Source: Bimuria novae-zelandiae CBS 107.79
Lineage: Eukaryota > Ascomycota > Dothideomycetes > Pleosporales > Didymosphaeriaceae
Assembly: GCA_010015655.1 (NCBI GenBank)
Contig: ML976699.1
Span: 527,038-591,037 of the forward strand
Direction of reading: 5' to 3'
DNA: 64,000 bases
Shown here: in pieces, positions 11,478 to 23,400 of the stretch
How positions within the stretch are numbered: position 1 is the first letter of the stretch
Layout of the letters: each line of letters starts with the position of its first letter
Program-made: the position numbers and the translations under genes
The notes under the pieces: model-generated
Told to the model about the DNA's origin: nothing
Database searches by the model: none
Seen by the model: only the letters and a program-made list of their open reading frames with translations

Positions 11478-13499
11478 ATGGCACCCGCTACTCGTCGTCC
11501 CGTCCGTGTTGCGGGCGCCTCGGGAGGCTTCTCGGACCGTGTCCGAGCCATTGCTTCGCTCGCCATGAATGAGGAGGTAGATGTCATCGTGGGAGATTGG
11601 CTCTCCGAGATGACAATGACTATCCACGGCACAGGGAAAATAAGAAACTTGGAGCAAATGACGCAGGCGGCTACCTTCGAAGAGAAGATCAATTATGCCA
11701 TGTTCGCCGAGAACTTCCTCGACTGCTTCCTTCCCGCTGTGCCATATCTCGCAGATAAGGGATCAAGCTTGCCGTCAACGCTGGTGCATCTGACACTGAG
11801 CTACTAGCTCAGCTAATCGATAAGAAGTGCAGGGAAATGGGGCACCCTCTGAAGATCGCTTGGATTGAGGGTGACGATGTCACAGGCACTGTTAAGAGCA
11901 TGTTAAACAAGGGCGAGGGCTTTCCAAGCCTGATGCACAACCGCTCTGTGGAGGAGTGGGGACTGGAGTCCACGGTTGCTCAGTGCTACCTTGGTGGTTT
12001 GGGTATCGCAAAGGCTCTCTCCGAGGGCGCTGATATCGTCATTGCTGGTCGTGTTTCGGATGCTTCCCAAATAATCGGAGCTGCTGCGTAAGGTCTTCCA
12101 TGCGCGACGTCCTTGTCCTAGCTAAAATTTTCAGTTGGTGGCACGAGTGGACCAGCGACCAGTTCAACGAGCTTTCTGGATCCCTCATTATCGGCCACCT
12201 TGAATGCGCCGCCTACGTCTCCGGTGGCTACTGCTCTGACTTCCTCCAACTCCTCGCCAAGGGCAAGCACATCAACCTCGGCTTTCCAATATGCGCAATC
12301 GACCAGAAGGGTGAAGGAATCATGTATAAAGTGAAGAACACGGGCGGTCAAATGACGGTCGCATCCGTCACCTCACAACTTCTATACGAGATCCAGGGTC
12401 CTCAGTACTACAACTGCGATGTTACTGCTCAAATAGAAAACATCAAAATCGAGCAAGTCGGCGAAGACCAAGTCAAGGTCTCCGGTGTCAAAGGGCTTCC
12501 CCCACCGCCCACTACCAAGGTCGGTCTGACCGGCTTCGCTGGCTGGCAAGCTGAATACCACGTCTACCTCTGCGGCCTCCACATCGAAGAGAAGTGCAAA
12601 TGGACCGAAGAATAAATCCGCTACGAGCTCGGCGAGGAAACTTTGAAGAAGTTCACGACGCTCAAATTCATGCAAAACGGCGCCTCCCCCATCGACGCCC
12701 GCAACCAAGATGTCGCCACCGTAGATTTTCGCGTCTTCGCACAGTCCAAAGACCGCGAGCTTCTCAACATGCGTAACCCCAAAGGCTTCTTCCGCATCTC
12801 CATGGTCACCTTCCTGCAATCCTGCCCCGGCGCCTCCCTCGGCAACGACGTGCGCCAAGCCGAAGGCAAGCCCTATTACGAGTACCACCCCTCACTGCTC
12901 CCGCAGTCCGCGCTCAAGCAGTGCGTACACTGTCTCTGGGACGGCGAAGAAGCCCAAGGATACCATGACGGCAAGAAGGCCATCGACATGCCGCTCGCCC
13001 CCAAGTTCCGCGAATACGCCCGCCAGCAGCCCTCCTACGAGACCACCAACCCTGTCCCGCGAGACGCCTTCGGGCCGACTGTACGCCTCCCGCTCGGCTC
13101 TATCGTGCTCGGCCGCTCTGGCGACAAGTGTTCCGACTGCAACGTGGGCTTCTTCGTGCGCTACGACGACGAGTGGGAGTGGCTGCGTAGCGTAATGACT
13201 GTTGAAAAGGTGAAAGAACTCCTTGGGTCCGAGGAGTACAAGGGGAAGCCGATCGATCGCTTTGAGATGCCGAATGTAAGGGCAGTGCACTTTTTGTTGC
13301 ATGATCACCTTGATCGGGGGTATGATGCGTGCTCGACGTACGATACGCTGGGGAGAACTGCTGCGAGTATTTGCCCGCGAAGACGGTGGATATTCCGACA
13401 CAGTTTGTTAAGAGGGGTGTTTTGTTGGGATTTAGCCCAAGTTCGGGGCCTAGGAACTTCGTTTTGTCTAGCATTCTTGTCAATGCAATGGAATTATGA
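11478..13499 (+). pseudogene. DUF1446 (AtuA-like) protein, broken by one stop and two frameshifts
   Basis: Start ATG 11478 opens with RPVRVAGASGGFSDRVRAI and VDVIVGDWLSEMTM, the usual N-terminus of fungal DUF1446/AtuA-like proteins. The family is named after an acyclic-terpene utilisation protein; its fungal role is not established. The reading frame is lost near 11760 (one base missing after ADKG) and resumes as KLAVNAGASDTELLAQLI. A 47-bp intron 12088-12134 is intact. A TAA at 12613-12615 sits where an open frame needs one residue between KCKWTEE and IRYELGEE, consistent with CAA to TAA. A second one-base loss near 13352 moves the conserved end EYLPAKTVDIPTQFVKRG into another frame. Three independent lesions in an otherwise well-conserved protein make this a recent pseudogene. 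Confidence 0.8.
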
Positions 13500-13604
13500 G
13501 GTGTACAACTCGGTTCGTGCTTTCTGCGCGTGTGTTCACCAACGAAACCCTTAATGTCGCGATTCGACATGACCAATGGGAACGAAAATTCTTACGGAAA
13601 TCCA

Positions 13605-13989
13605 GGCCATCCCTATACTACGCTACTGAGGCGCTGGCGAGCCTTCTTACCATCACGCTAATGGGAAAGACACAGTTTCCATGGCCTGTCTATTGGATCC
13701 GGCAATACGAATCGCATGCACGATCTCTTCCCGACACCTCACATAGCTTCAACTCGTCACTTCTTCTCAGTCTTCAAAGTCGCGATTCTACACAATCAAT
13801 GAGAACAAAAGGTCGGGAACGGAGATCCATGCTATTCCTGCATAACGCACTAACCTCTCAAAATCCTTTCTTCCATCACGCTGGTAGGAGAAATAATGTT
13901 CCCTTGGCCTGTCCGTAGACATCGGCAATACAGGCTGCTCACACGATCTCTTCCCGAGACCTAGGTTCACCTCCAACTCGTCACTTCCT
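13605..13989. repeat. Diverged direct repeat pair at the 3' end of module copy B
   Basis: Segment 13605-13768 and segment 13829-13989 align with an offset of about 224 bp. Shared blocks are CCATCACGCT, TGGCCTGTC, CGGCAATAC, CACGATCTCTTCCCGA and CAACTCGTCACTTC, in the same order. The second copy covers the stop codon and 3' flank of the coiled-coil gene that ends at 13981. The first copy is a tandem duplicate of that flank. Confidence 0.7.
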
Positions 13990-15292
13990 CCCACCCTTCT
14001 CCCTCTTCCCTTTCATGTTCCCCTTCGGCTCCACAAGGCGGAAAGGCAGGCGCTCTTGTGTTTCCGTCGGGACGAACGGCAGCGCTGTGGCTCGGAGTTG
14101 CGGATATGGCTCGGTTGGTGCCTGTTATGCAATTAGTACTGTACATCTCCATCTTCTACGTAATCCCTCCTAGGGCATTGCAAAAAATTTTACGCTAAGG
14201 GATTGTTCTGTGTCCAGGGTAGCTTACCTTTGTGGCTAATGATCCTTGTTTCGCGGCCAGTTACATCTTGGATGATTTCAATGAGCGCTGGATGTCGTCT
14301 TCGCGGTTAAGAGGCAGTGTCATTGGGCCGTGGTGCGGTTTCCGCGAAGTGAAGAGCTTGGAGGTGTCGGGGCGCTCTTGTTCGGGTGTGGGGTTGTAGA
14401 ATGCGGCGACAGCGCGGGAGTAGGCTTCTTCGAGGGTGTGGGTGTCTTTGATCAATTTGGGTGGCGGTGATGTGAGGAAGGGTTGTTGCTGGGCGACTGA
14501 TATCTTATTCGGCGACTCTCTGACGGGAGTTTGGGTGACAAGGGTTGGGCGTGCTGTAGTAGCTGGTGAGGCACCTGTGGCTTTTGTGCTAAGTTGCTTG
14601 CTCAGCTCCGCATTCGTCGCGCGGAGCCGATTGACTTCAGCGTTCTGGAGTCGGGAGCGATCTAGGTCTGCCCGAAGCCGTTCGTTCTCTGTGCGAAGCT
14701 GCTCCTTCTCAGGCTGAATGTTCTCGAGCGAATTTTGGAGGCTCTGAACGTCGGTTTGAGAATCGCTGAGCGCGATGCGTGTTTGCTCGCGCTCTTGGAC
14801 CTCTTTGTCACGTTCAAGCGTCATTTGATCCAGGGCCTCCTTGTACATCCCTCGCTCTCCAGCTTCCTCTTTGTACCGAAGTAAAGCAGCGTCGTCTATC
14901 TTCTTGGCGGATTCAAGCTCTCTAATCCGCTTCTGGAGCTTCTCATTCTCAGTATTGGCTTTCGTGAGGAGCGCATCCTTAGACTTTTTGCGGTCAATCG
15001 CTACTACAAGCACTGTCTGTTGCTCTAAGATCTTCGCTTTGATGCTGTCTTCACTGGCTTTGCAGTCTTTGGCTTCCCACCTCAACTTCCTCGTGAGGTG
15101 GGCAATATCCACGTCTTGTTTCGCAATATGCGCGTCCTTCTCTTCGAAACTTTTGACCACGCCGTCATATTCCGCTTGGATCTGCAGGTATTTCGCTTCC
15201 AGAACGCGATATACAACATAATCCACCGTCTCTTCTTCCTCGCACCGACAACTCGGTCCCTCTAATGACGGGATGGCTTTGACGTATCGCAT
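13981..15292 (-). pseudogene. Module copy B, gene 2: coiled-coil protein with conserved tail, premature stop
   Basis: ATG 15292 opens a 344-codon frame ending in TAA 14261-14263. It is mostly long coiled coil (about residues 30-235), then a Thr/Pro-rich linker and the segment DTSKLFTS..LNREDDIQRS. After the TAA the same frame continues for 11 codons to a 106-bp phase-0 intron 14122-14227, then a last exon 13981-14121 starting APTEPYPQLRAT and ending EPKGNMKGKREKGGRK. Copy A has Gln at the position of the TAA and an intron of the same phase at the same place. The stop is therefore best explained as CAA to TAA, which removes only the tail. Identity with copy A is clearest in the LRYKEEAGERGMYKEA region (SRYKEEAAERDMYKDA in A). 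A truncated protein could still be made. Function unknown. Confidence 0.65.
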
Positions 15293-15368
15293 GGATCGAC
15301 TTCATCTGCGATGGGAAGATCTTCAAGATACTAATCTAGTGTCAGTCGCAAAGGTGAATGAGGGCTCG

Positions 15369-16976
15369 TCAGGACAATGCGTCTTGTTCCGCCGCCCAGT
15401 CCATAATCTTGTCGATGTGAAAATACTCGTTGTTTTCACCACTGAATACTGTCCCATTGTTAGTACAGAACAATTTGAGCGAGTCCCTGGTGTAGCGCCT
15501 TACCACCCGGCACGTTGATGTAGCCGTTCACAAAATTTTCGAGCGATGCTTCGGATGCCAGCATGCAATGCAATGCCATTGGAAGCACCATCGTCACCGG
15601 GATTATCTTGCCCACCGCCCATTCTACATGCTCCAAAGCACGTTGAGGCTTCAAGTAACCCGTAGATAACATAAGGTTTGAAATATTCATACCCCAGCTC
15701 TTCCACCACTTTCGGGCGTGTGGTCGCAACGTTGGATTACTATGCGCGCGCTCCATTGCTGGTAGAATCCCGGCGTATATCATTTTTTCGAAGTTTGCGC
15801 TGTGGGTCAATTTTGCCATCTCCATGAGCTCCGCCGCTGCGGATCGTGTTGGGATGGTATTCGTCTCGAATATGCTATCGTATTTCCATAGCGGGGCGTA
15901 ATAGTCAATTAAATGCCAACGCGCATCTCGCTCAAGACAGCGCAACTCCGCTTCGGCGACCTTAGAAAAGACAATCTTCAAGAACATAAACGAGCTTCGG
16001 TCGAGATCTAGTACTTTCTTAGCACAACTGAGCCGCATTGAGCAATTTAAACCTTACCTTTGATGCTCCAACTATATTTTGCCGCATAAAATTCGGCCAC
16101 TTCCTTTAACGTGGTATTGGGGACCAGCGTTTTCTCGAGTAATTCCCCGAACTCTAGCGTTACCTGCGTCCACGCACGAACAGTAACAGCTAGCAAGTCA
16201 TCGGTTCGGACAATATCATTCACCTCCCGCATTTGTACTCCCCAGATTTCCCACCACAGCCGGGTACGTAAGCTTATTTTCTTTGAGCTCTTGGTGTACA
16301 AGCGCCGCATCGTTGGTAAGATGCACTCCACTATCACACGCTCTAGGCCTTGAAAGCCAACCCTCTTAGCACACCACAAGAAATTTGCTACGTCGCTCGG
16401 ATCAGGTCGAATACCCACGAAGACATCCTTCCATTCCCCGAGGATAGTAAGCCACTCTTCGTTGTGTATAGATCTATTCGCTCCCGAAGATGGGCCGTTA
16501 GATTCGAAAAGCGCCTCCAGAGCTAGGTGAACAGAACGTGATAACACGGTGATCTTGGCGATGGTGTCTTTCGGTAGCAGGGGTAGCGCCGAGCTGAACG
16601 TCGTGACGAGGCCTCCCTCAGTACCTGTACCCGAACCCAACAGCCGGTCTATGTCCTGCGGCTCCGTCGTCTGAGTGGTGATGGTCGGGAATCGGTCCCA
16701 CCATCAACGCCATACATCTTGGGCGTTCGCCCGACTTTGCTTATCAAGTTCGCCCACGCGTCGCATAGCTGGGAGCAGCTTGAGAATGATGAGGTCCTTC
16801 AGGTCGCCTGTATCTTCGCTTCCAGCGGCATTGAAGAACTTCGATAGCATTTCACGGGTCGGTTCGGGGTTCGATTCGAAGACATCGTTGTACTCCTTTA
16901 GCGTTTCCGCGAATTCCATCGCGGATTTTGGAAGTTCTGGGTCAAAAATTGAGGCCGTCGATTCTGCAAAGCGCAT
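15369..16976 (-). pseudogene. Module copy B, gene 1: three-repeat helical protein, one in-frame TGA
   Basis: The frame runs from ATG 16976 to a phase-1 intron 16008-16057, continues through 16007-15504, a 55-bp phase-1 intron 15449-15503 and a short last exon with stop at 15369-15371. A TGA at 16704-16706 interrupts it between QDVWR and WWDRFPTITT. A 45-bp GT..AG intron spanning the stop is also possible but would remove the Trp motif. The three repeats read LIILKLLPAMRRV..WW, VIVECILPTMRRL..LWWEIWG and MIYAGILPAMERA..KWWKSWG. The protein starts with FAETLKEYNDVFESN, matching FAATFLQYRDLFQAN of copy A. It lies 76 bp upstream of its coiled-coil partner, the same order and spacing as in copy A. 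Family unrecognised; HEAT-like helical hairpins are a guess from the Leu pattern. Confidence 0.65.
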
Positions 16977-18123
16977 ATTCTTGGCCTGGGTTGCCAGAAA
17001 TGCGGCCAGGCAAGAACGGTATCGGGGTGAGGTTGAGAGCCCACGTTTGTGGAATTTTGACGCTACAGTGGGGGTTTGAGGAGGTGGGTTTCAGGGTTAT
17101 AGTGTTTATAAGAGCATGCGCAGGCGCAGGTGCAGGCGCAGACGTGGGTGGGTCGAGGTTGAAGTCATAGCTCGGAGCCAAGCCTGGTCGCTCCCGTAGC
17201 CGGTGAAAGTGAGTACCATGTACTCACACTCACTAAACGTGTAAAGTTCATGACTAGCTAGGAAGAGACAATCTGTTATTTAATGGTGTCTTTTCCCCGT
17301 TCTCACACAATCATTAAAAACGCGCAGAAGAAACAGGTCGGCAACATAGCGAGAACCACAGATACCCCAATGTTTAAGGCCTCGAGCACAATGACGTGCT
17401 TCACACGTTTATAAGATGCATATCCGATGAAGATTATCTTCGCCACAAGCGGTGGTACTCTTGTTCTCTTTGTAATTGAATGAATTGCTTTCGCATGTAG
17501 TAGCCATCATGCCTCATTCACAACTTCAGCCCTCGTTATAAAGTCGAACCCATAACGTCCCTCACTATAGGTAGAAAAACACTCTTCGTCGAAAATTAAG
17601 CGAGATACGCATCTCCGATTAATTCGATACCTGTCTACAAGTCTTAATAATGTTTGCGCGCTCGTAGATCACGTTGTCTGGCTCCCTCTCTATACCATTG
17701 ACTGGGTCAATCCGAAAAATACCACTGCCTTACAGCTGTCTTGCCGATCTCGCGCAAGGCCTCATTTCATGCCAAATTCACGAATGCTTGCTATGGAATC
17801 AGCTGTAGGATCTTTACTGTACGAGGGGCACGAGGAAAAGTGCCTAAGCGCTAAGAATCTATCTATCACAACAGTAAGTCATCAGGAGCCATATGGCTTC
17901 TACTACGCGGAGGTTCATGGAAGATCGCCACCCTGGTCGGAGTAATCGAGTTCCATAACAGGCTAGCTAAGATCGCTGTATAAGCTGTACGGAATTGAGC
18001 CCAGAGTAATTTATACACGTCAGCGAGTAAGCCAAGCTTGCGCTGACAGGTACCAAATGAACCTACGACAGACTCAATTTTCAACTTATAACAGATTGAA
18101 TTCCAGCAAAATACTCCTCGACC
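16977..18123. other. Intergenic region between module copy B and transposase
   Basis: About 1.1 kb with normal base composition. A Pro/Ala-rich short frame just upstream of 16976 could be a 5' exon of gene 1 but has no clear splice support. No inverted repeats matching the far side of the transposase were found by eye. Confidence 0.4.
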
Positions 18124-19817
18124 CTAGTACATTTTCGCCACCGGAGCCCTCCAAGACACTTCCGTAGCACCTGCTAGCTGGGCTGCACTTGATCGCACCG
18201 CTTTGCGCTTAGGCACTGATGGACCTGCCTCTGCCTGTTCTGTCGCCGGGGTCTTCCGCTTACAACCTCGTTTTCCCTTCGTCGTGGCAGCCTGGTCCTT
18301 CGCCTCTCGCTTTGCACGCGTCTCCTCTAGATCCTTATAGCTCATTACCTTCGCTTTCCCTAAGACCACTGATCTCGTCGATCGACGTGCTTTGGCGTTG
18401 TTGACTGGAACAGGAATCGATTTTGATCCTGTAAAAGGGCACACTCGGCAAAAGATAACTTTGCCGCAGTCGTGATCTTCCGGACGTGTTTCTGTAGGCG
18501 CAGCTTGCTCATCTTGTCAAGCGTATGGGCATCCTTCTCTATCAGGTTCTGCAATGATGCAAGAGCCTCTGTTGTCTTTGGCGTTACTGGGGTTAGCGGG
18601 GTCCGCGGTACTTCGTCTCGCAATATAGGTACTGGCTGTCCTTGAGAGACGTCCGGAATGGTGAGCTTGGGAGAGGGCTTCTGAATTCCCCGGAGCACTC
18701 TATCTGGGTTGAAGGGGAACAGACCAGTCGCAGCCCACCCGGCCAGGGTATTCCTCTTCGTGAACGCCTTGTCTCGTGCAGGTTTGTATAGAGTAGTGAA
18801 ATGCTCCTTGCCAATCTGATCTATACCGCCTCTATTAAGTCGTTCAACCTCGTCACGGTAGGCTGCCTTCAAGGGTGCGAAGATCCCAACGTCACAGGGC
18901 TGCAGTTTGTGAGAGGTGTGAGAGGGGAGACGACATAGGATAATGTTGTTCTCGAGGCAAAATTCCAGAACCTCGACGGTTTCATGCGTTCCAAAGCCAT
19001 CGTTCACAAGGACGCATGGCTTACCGTTAGCTATGTCCTTAGTTTGGGGATCGAAAACACGCGTAAGCCACTCTAAGCTTGTCTTTAAGTCGCTATACCC
19101 ATTTTCAGAATGCCCGTAATGCCATCCAGGGGTCGGGTACGTGGTCCAGTTGCTTCGGTGTGTCGAAGCTGGCCAGATGATAAGTGGTAATAGCGACCTT
19201 CCATCCGCACTAATACATTCGATAGAAGACACCATTTGACGCTTGCCACCAGCACCCCTATAGTCTCGAATATCGTCCTTACCTACAAGAACTTTGACAG
19301 ATGCAAGCATACTAAGCATGACTCCAGTCTCATCCATGTTGTAGACATTGGCAGGCACAATACTTGGGTCTTTAAGTACTTTACTAATCACTTCAAACCA
19401 CTCCGTGACCTTATTATATATGTGACTATCGTGTCGCTTCCAATCCATAGCCTTCACTAGTCTCGCTGTCAATTCTGCATGGCGTTTTTCGAACGCCCGC
19501 GGCCAATTAGGGCCCGGAGGCTTCAGGGGCCTGTTCGTGGATCGACGGAGAGCGATTCGGAACGCTAGCGAGCGCATGAATTTGATTCGCACAGGGTGCC
19601 CGAGACTAGACATTAGTAACACAAACTTTACGAGGGCTTTTTCTTCTTCAGGGGTGAGGTATTGCCGGCTCTCTGCCAGTTCCTCTTTCGAGCGTCGTCC
19701 GTGCTTGCGATGGCAGAGTGTCGAGATAGGCACGTTGCCCCGTTCTGATAGGACAGCATACGTTCTGGGCACATTTGGAGGGAGGGGTTGCGCCAGCACC
19801 TGGCTGGCTCGATCCAT
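18124..19817 (-). CDS. pogo/Fot1-like DDE transposase, C-terminal frameshift
   Basis: The main frame 19817-18360 shows a CENP-B/Tc5-like helix-turn-helix region (YLTPEEEKALVKFVLLMSSL, near residues 55-110) and a DDE_1 catalytic core. That core carries Asp in NMDETGV, Asp in VLVNDGFGTH and Asp in SHKLQPCDVGIFAPLK, the three acids of the pogo group. After DQNRFLF the frame shifts by one base near 18410. The typical basic tail (RRSTRSVVLGKAKVMSYKDL) continues in another frame to a stop at 18124. The core is uninterrupted and not AT-rich, so this copy has escaped RIP. The N-terminal psq-type helix-turn-helix seems short, and I could not find terminal inverted repeats, so the ends of the element are unknown. 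It lies 630 bp upstream of the NLR gene. Confidence 0.85.
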
Positions 19818-20445
19818 GTCTACTGTGTGGTGTGGTGGTGTGTGACGGGTATGGGACAGCAGGAGTGGCAGCTGGCACGGCAGCTGGCGCGACGCCTGGC
19901 AACAAAGTCGCTAAAAATATCCATCATGTGACCTTTCATAGACGCTTCTAGAAGCGTAGCACGCGAGTAATCGGAACGTGAGTTATTGATTAAACTCATG
20001 CAACGCCTGCGCAGCTGCAATGCTGCAGGATCTTTGGTACGGTATGGACGCAAGGGAACGCTCAAGAACCAGTGGTTAGCTATGCACCTGCCTTTGACGC
20101 ACGTGACGAAAGCAACCCAAGAAACACCTGCCACAAGGCATCGCCGGTCGAGGCCTTCCGCGTCCATGCGACACGACATAAAACTTGCCCGCAAAAATGA
20201 TTGTTTTTGTGCCCTTTAATGCGAGATGAAAGAGGCCTCCGATGGTCAACCTGCTGCGTGGTTGCACCTAATGGGTCTTATCGATAAGATGCGGCGCAGC
20301 ACAACGCCCGTCGTATGCAGCTGTTCAGCCTTGCTGCAGCACCCCCACAAGCCAGGCGCTTGCGACTTGACTGCCTATACGATGCCGCTCTCTTCTCTAG
20401 TAGCTCTCCATACGCACTTCCTTCGTCCGTCAATCTTGTCTAAGT
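19818..20445. other. Intergenic region between transposase and NLR gene
   Basis: About 630 bp holding the promoters of two divergent genes. Only chance short frames are seen. Confidence 0.45.
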
Positions 20446-23400
20446 ATGGATCCGCTCAGCGTCGCAGCCAGCATCATCGCAGTTCTCCAGCTCTCGGCCA
20501 AAGTCCTTGGATATCTTAACGACGTTAAAGATGCTTCGAAAGATCGTGCAAAGTGCGCGGTTGAGGCCTTAAACGTACATAGTCTTCTTCTTAATCTAAG
20601 ATTCCGTCTTGAGGAGGGAACCGCCGGCGCACCGTGGTACACCGCTGTCCGAGCCCTTGGAGTCGAGAATGGACCGCTTGACCAGTTTAAGCAAGCGCTG
20701 GAAGCACTACAGACTACAATGACAGATGGAGGTCAATTACAGCAGGTAGGCAAAGCGCTGGTATGGAAGTTCAAGAAGGAAGAGATCGCTGGTATATTGG
20801 TCCGAATTGAGCGTTTAAAAGCGCTCGTGGGGATCGCATTACAGATGGACCATTTGTAAGCCTTCATAGTAGCAATATAAAGTCATATCGCTTACCTTTA
20901 GGAGCAAATTGTCCCAAGCCATTAAAGACGATACCAACGTCCTCCGCACACACGTGCCCGCAATACATTCTCGAGTAGACGAGATCCAGCAAGATCAAGT
21001 TAATGCAAAGCACAGCAAGATAATGGGATGGATCTCGCCTACTGGCTACCCCGCTCAGCAATCAGACATCATAGGTCGCAGACAGAAGGGAACGGGCAAG
21101 TGGTTTCTCGACGCACCCGAGTTCACAAGGTGGCTCGGTGAGCCGAAGGGAACTCTCTTCTGCCCAGGGATTCCTGGCGCCGGCAAGACGATGGTGGCAG
21201 CGATCGCGATCGACCACCTCCTAAAGTCTGTGCAGAGCAGCTTAGTGGGAGTTGCGTATGTGTATTGCAACTATAAAGCACAAGAAGAGCAGGATGCCTC
21301 CAGTATGCTGGCAGCCATCGTCAAGCAGCTGGTGCAGGGTCGACCGTCGATGGCGGAGCCTGTAGCACGACTGCACAAGCAGCATGCCGATCGAGGCACG
21401 AAGCCATCTCTTGAGGAGATCTTTGGCGCCCTCCGAGAAGTAGTCGCAAAGTACTCCACTGTCTATGTTGTGATCGATGCTCTAGACGAGTGTCGAGACA
21501 GCGACGGCACTCGTAGTCAGCTTCTGGCCAGACTTAAAGACTTGCAAGTGGGACAAGATATTTGCATCATGGCCACTGCGCGGTTCATACCAGAGATTGA
21601 AGCTGAGTTTCAAACAGCGATGAAGCTAGAAATACAAGCTAGCGACGAGGACGTGAGGCGATATATAGCCGGCCAGACGCACCGACTGCCCAGGTGCATT
21701 CAGCGTGACCCTGCGCTGCAGGCCACGATACAAGACAAGCTTGTGGAGGCGGTAGACGGCATGTATGCGATCTGTTTACACTTAGAAAATGGCGTCAGCT
21801 TACTGGTTTCTAGGTTTCTTCTTGCCCGCCTGCACACGGACTCGCTCCTAGACAAGCGAACAGTAAAAGAAGTTAAGTTGACGTTAGACCGACTCTCGAA
21901 AGGCTCGGCTGCGCTCAACGATGCATATAACGAGACTATTCAACGCATAGACGGCCAACTAGACGGAGATAAAGAGCGGGCCAAGAAAGTACTATCGTGG
22001 ATCACGTACGCAAGGAGGCCGCTCACCACAACGGAGTTGTGCTGTGCCCTAGCGGTGGAGCCAGACGAAGCGGAGCTCGATCCAGAAAATATGCCAGACG
22101 TCGAGGACTTGCTATCCATGTGCGCCGGCCTTATTATTGTTGATCAAGAAAGCGCTATCGTTCGTCTTGTGCACTACACTACGCAAGAGTACTTTGAGCG
22201 CATTAGAGAGACATGGTATTCCAGTGCTCCACTGCATATTGCCTCGGCATGCCTCACCTACCTGTCGTTCGATCTGTTCAAAACGGGTAGCTGCTCCTCT
22301 GATAAGGAGTTTAAAGAAAGACTAGAAGAAAGCAAGTTCCTAGATTATGCTGCTAAGTATTGGGGAGAGCATGTTGTAAAGGTGGAAAGCGATGCGTGCA
22401 CGCTAGCCTGTTCATTCCTTTCCGATAGCTGCTTATTATCGTTTCGGAAATACCTGCTCGACCCACAGAGCCAGCCAGTCATCGTCAATCCTTCCTTTTC
22501 TTGTATTTTCTTGAACGCAAAAAACTTAAATCTTCTAAAAAATTTAAGGGGGGTACTTATAACTCTATAGAAGCCCTTTATCTACTTTTAGTATATTATT
22601 ATCCAAAGTTCCTTGTGTGGTGGAGAGAAAAGCGAAAAAAAGGAGACCAGAACAGAAAATACGCGCAGTCTGATGAGAAATACGCCTTAAGTGGGTCGAG
22701 CAGGTATTTCCAGAATCACCGATAGTTTCGAGCGCTACGCAGGTGCTCTTAGCTCCGACGTACAAGTACAAAGATTATAGTCAGATATATCCTAAAGACA
22801 GCACAGGATTACATCTCGCAGCGCGGTTTGGGTTATCACTTATCCTGAACGCTATGCTCTTACCTGAAGGGCAGGGGAGAAAATTCGAATTAGCAAAAAA
22901 GGATAGTCAGGGTCAGACTTTACTTTACCTCGCAGCAGAGAACGGACATTATCTGACAGCGGAACTACTAATTGACAAGGGCGCCGAGGTCAACGCGCAG
23001 GGTGGAGACTACGGCAACGCACTCCAGGCGGCTTCATATAGAGGCCACAAGGCGACTGTGAAGCTGCTGCTTGAGAAAAGCGCTAAGGTCAACGCGCAGG
23101 GCGGACGGTACGGCAACGCACTCCAGGCAGCTTCATATAGAGGCCACGAGGCGACTGTGAAGCTGCTGCTCGAGAAAGGCGCCGAGGTCAACACGCAGGT
23201 TAAAATCTACGGCAACGCACTCCAGGCGGCTTCAGAAGGAGGCCATGAGGCGACTGTGAAGCTGCTGCTTGAGAATGGCGCCGAGGTCAACGCGCAGGGT
23301 GGAGACTACGGCAACGCACTCCAGGCGGCTTCAGAAGGGGGCCACGAGGTGATTGTGAAGCTGCTGCTCGAGAAGGGCGCCGAGGTCAACGCGCAGGGTG

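Noticed and set aside
16704..16706. TGA in copy B gene 1 as possible selenocysteine or recoded codon
   Set aside because: Fungi of this group lack selenocysteine use, no SECIS-like hairpin is evident, and the other lesions in the module make a mutation or small intron more likely.
18124..20445. Terminal inverted repeats for the pogo-like transposase
   Set aside because: I compared flanks by eye on both sides and found no convincing inverted pair, so no element boundaries are given.
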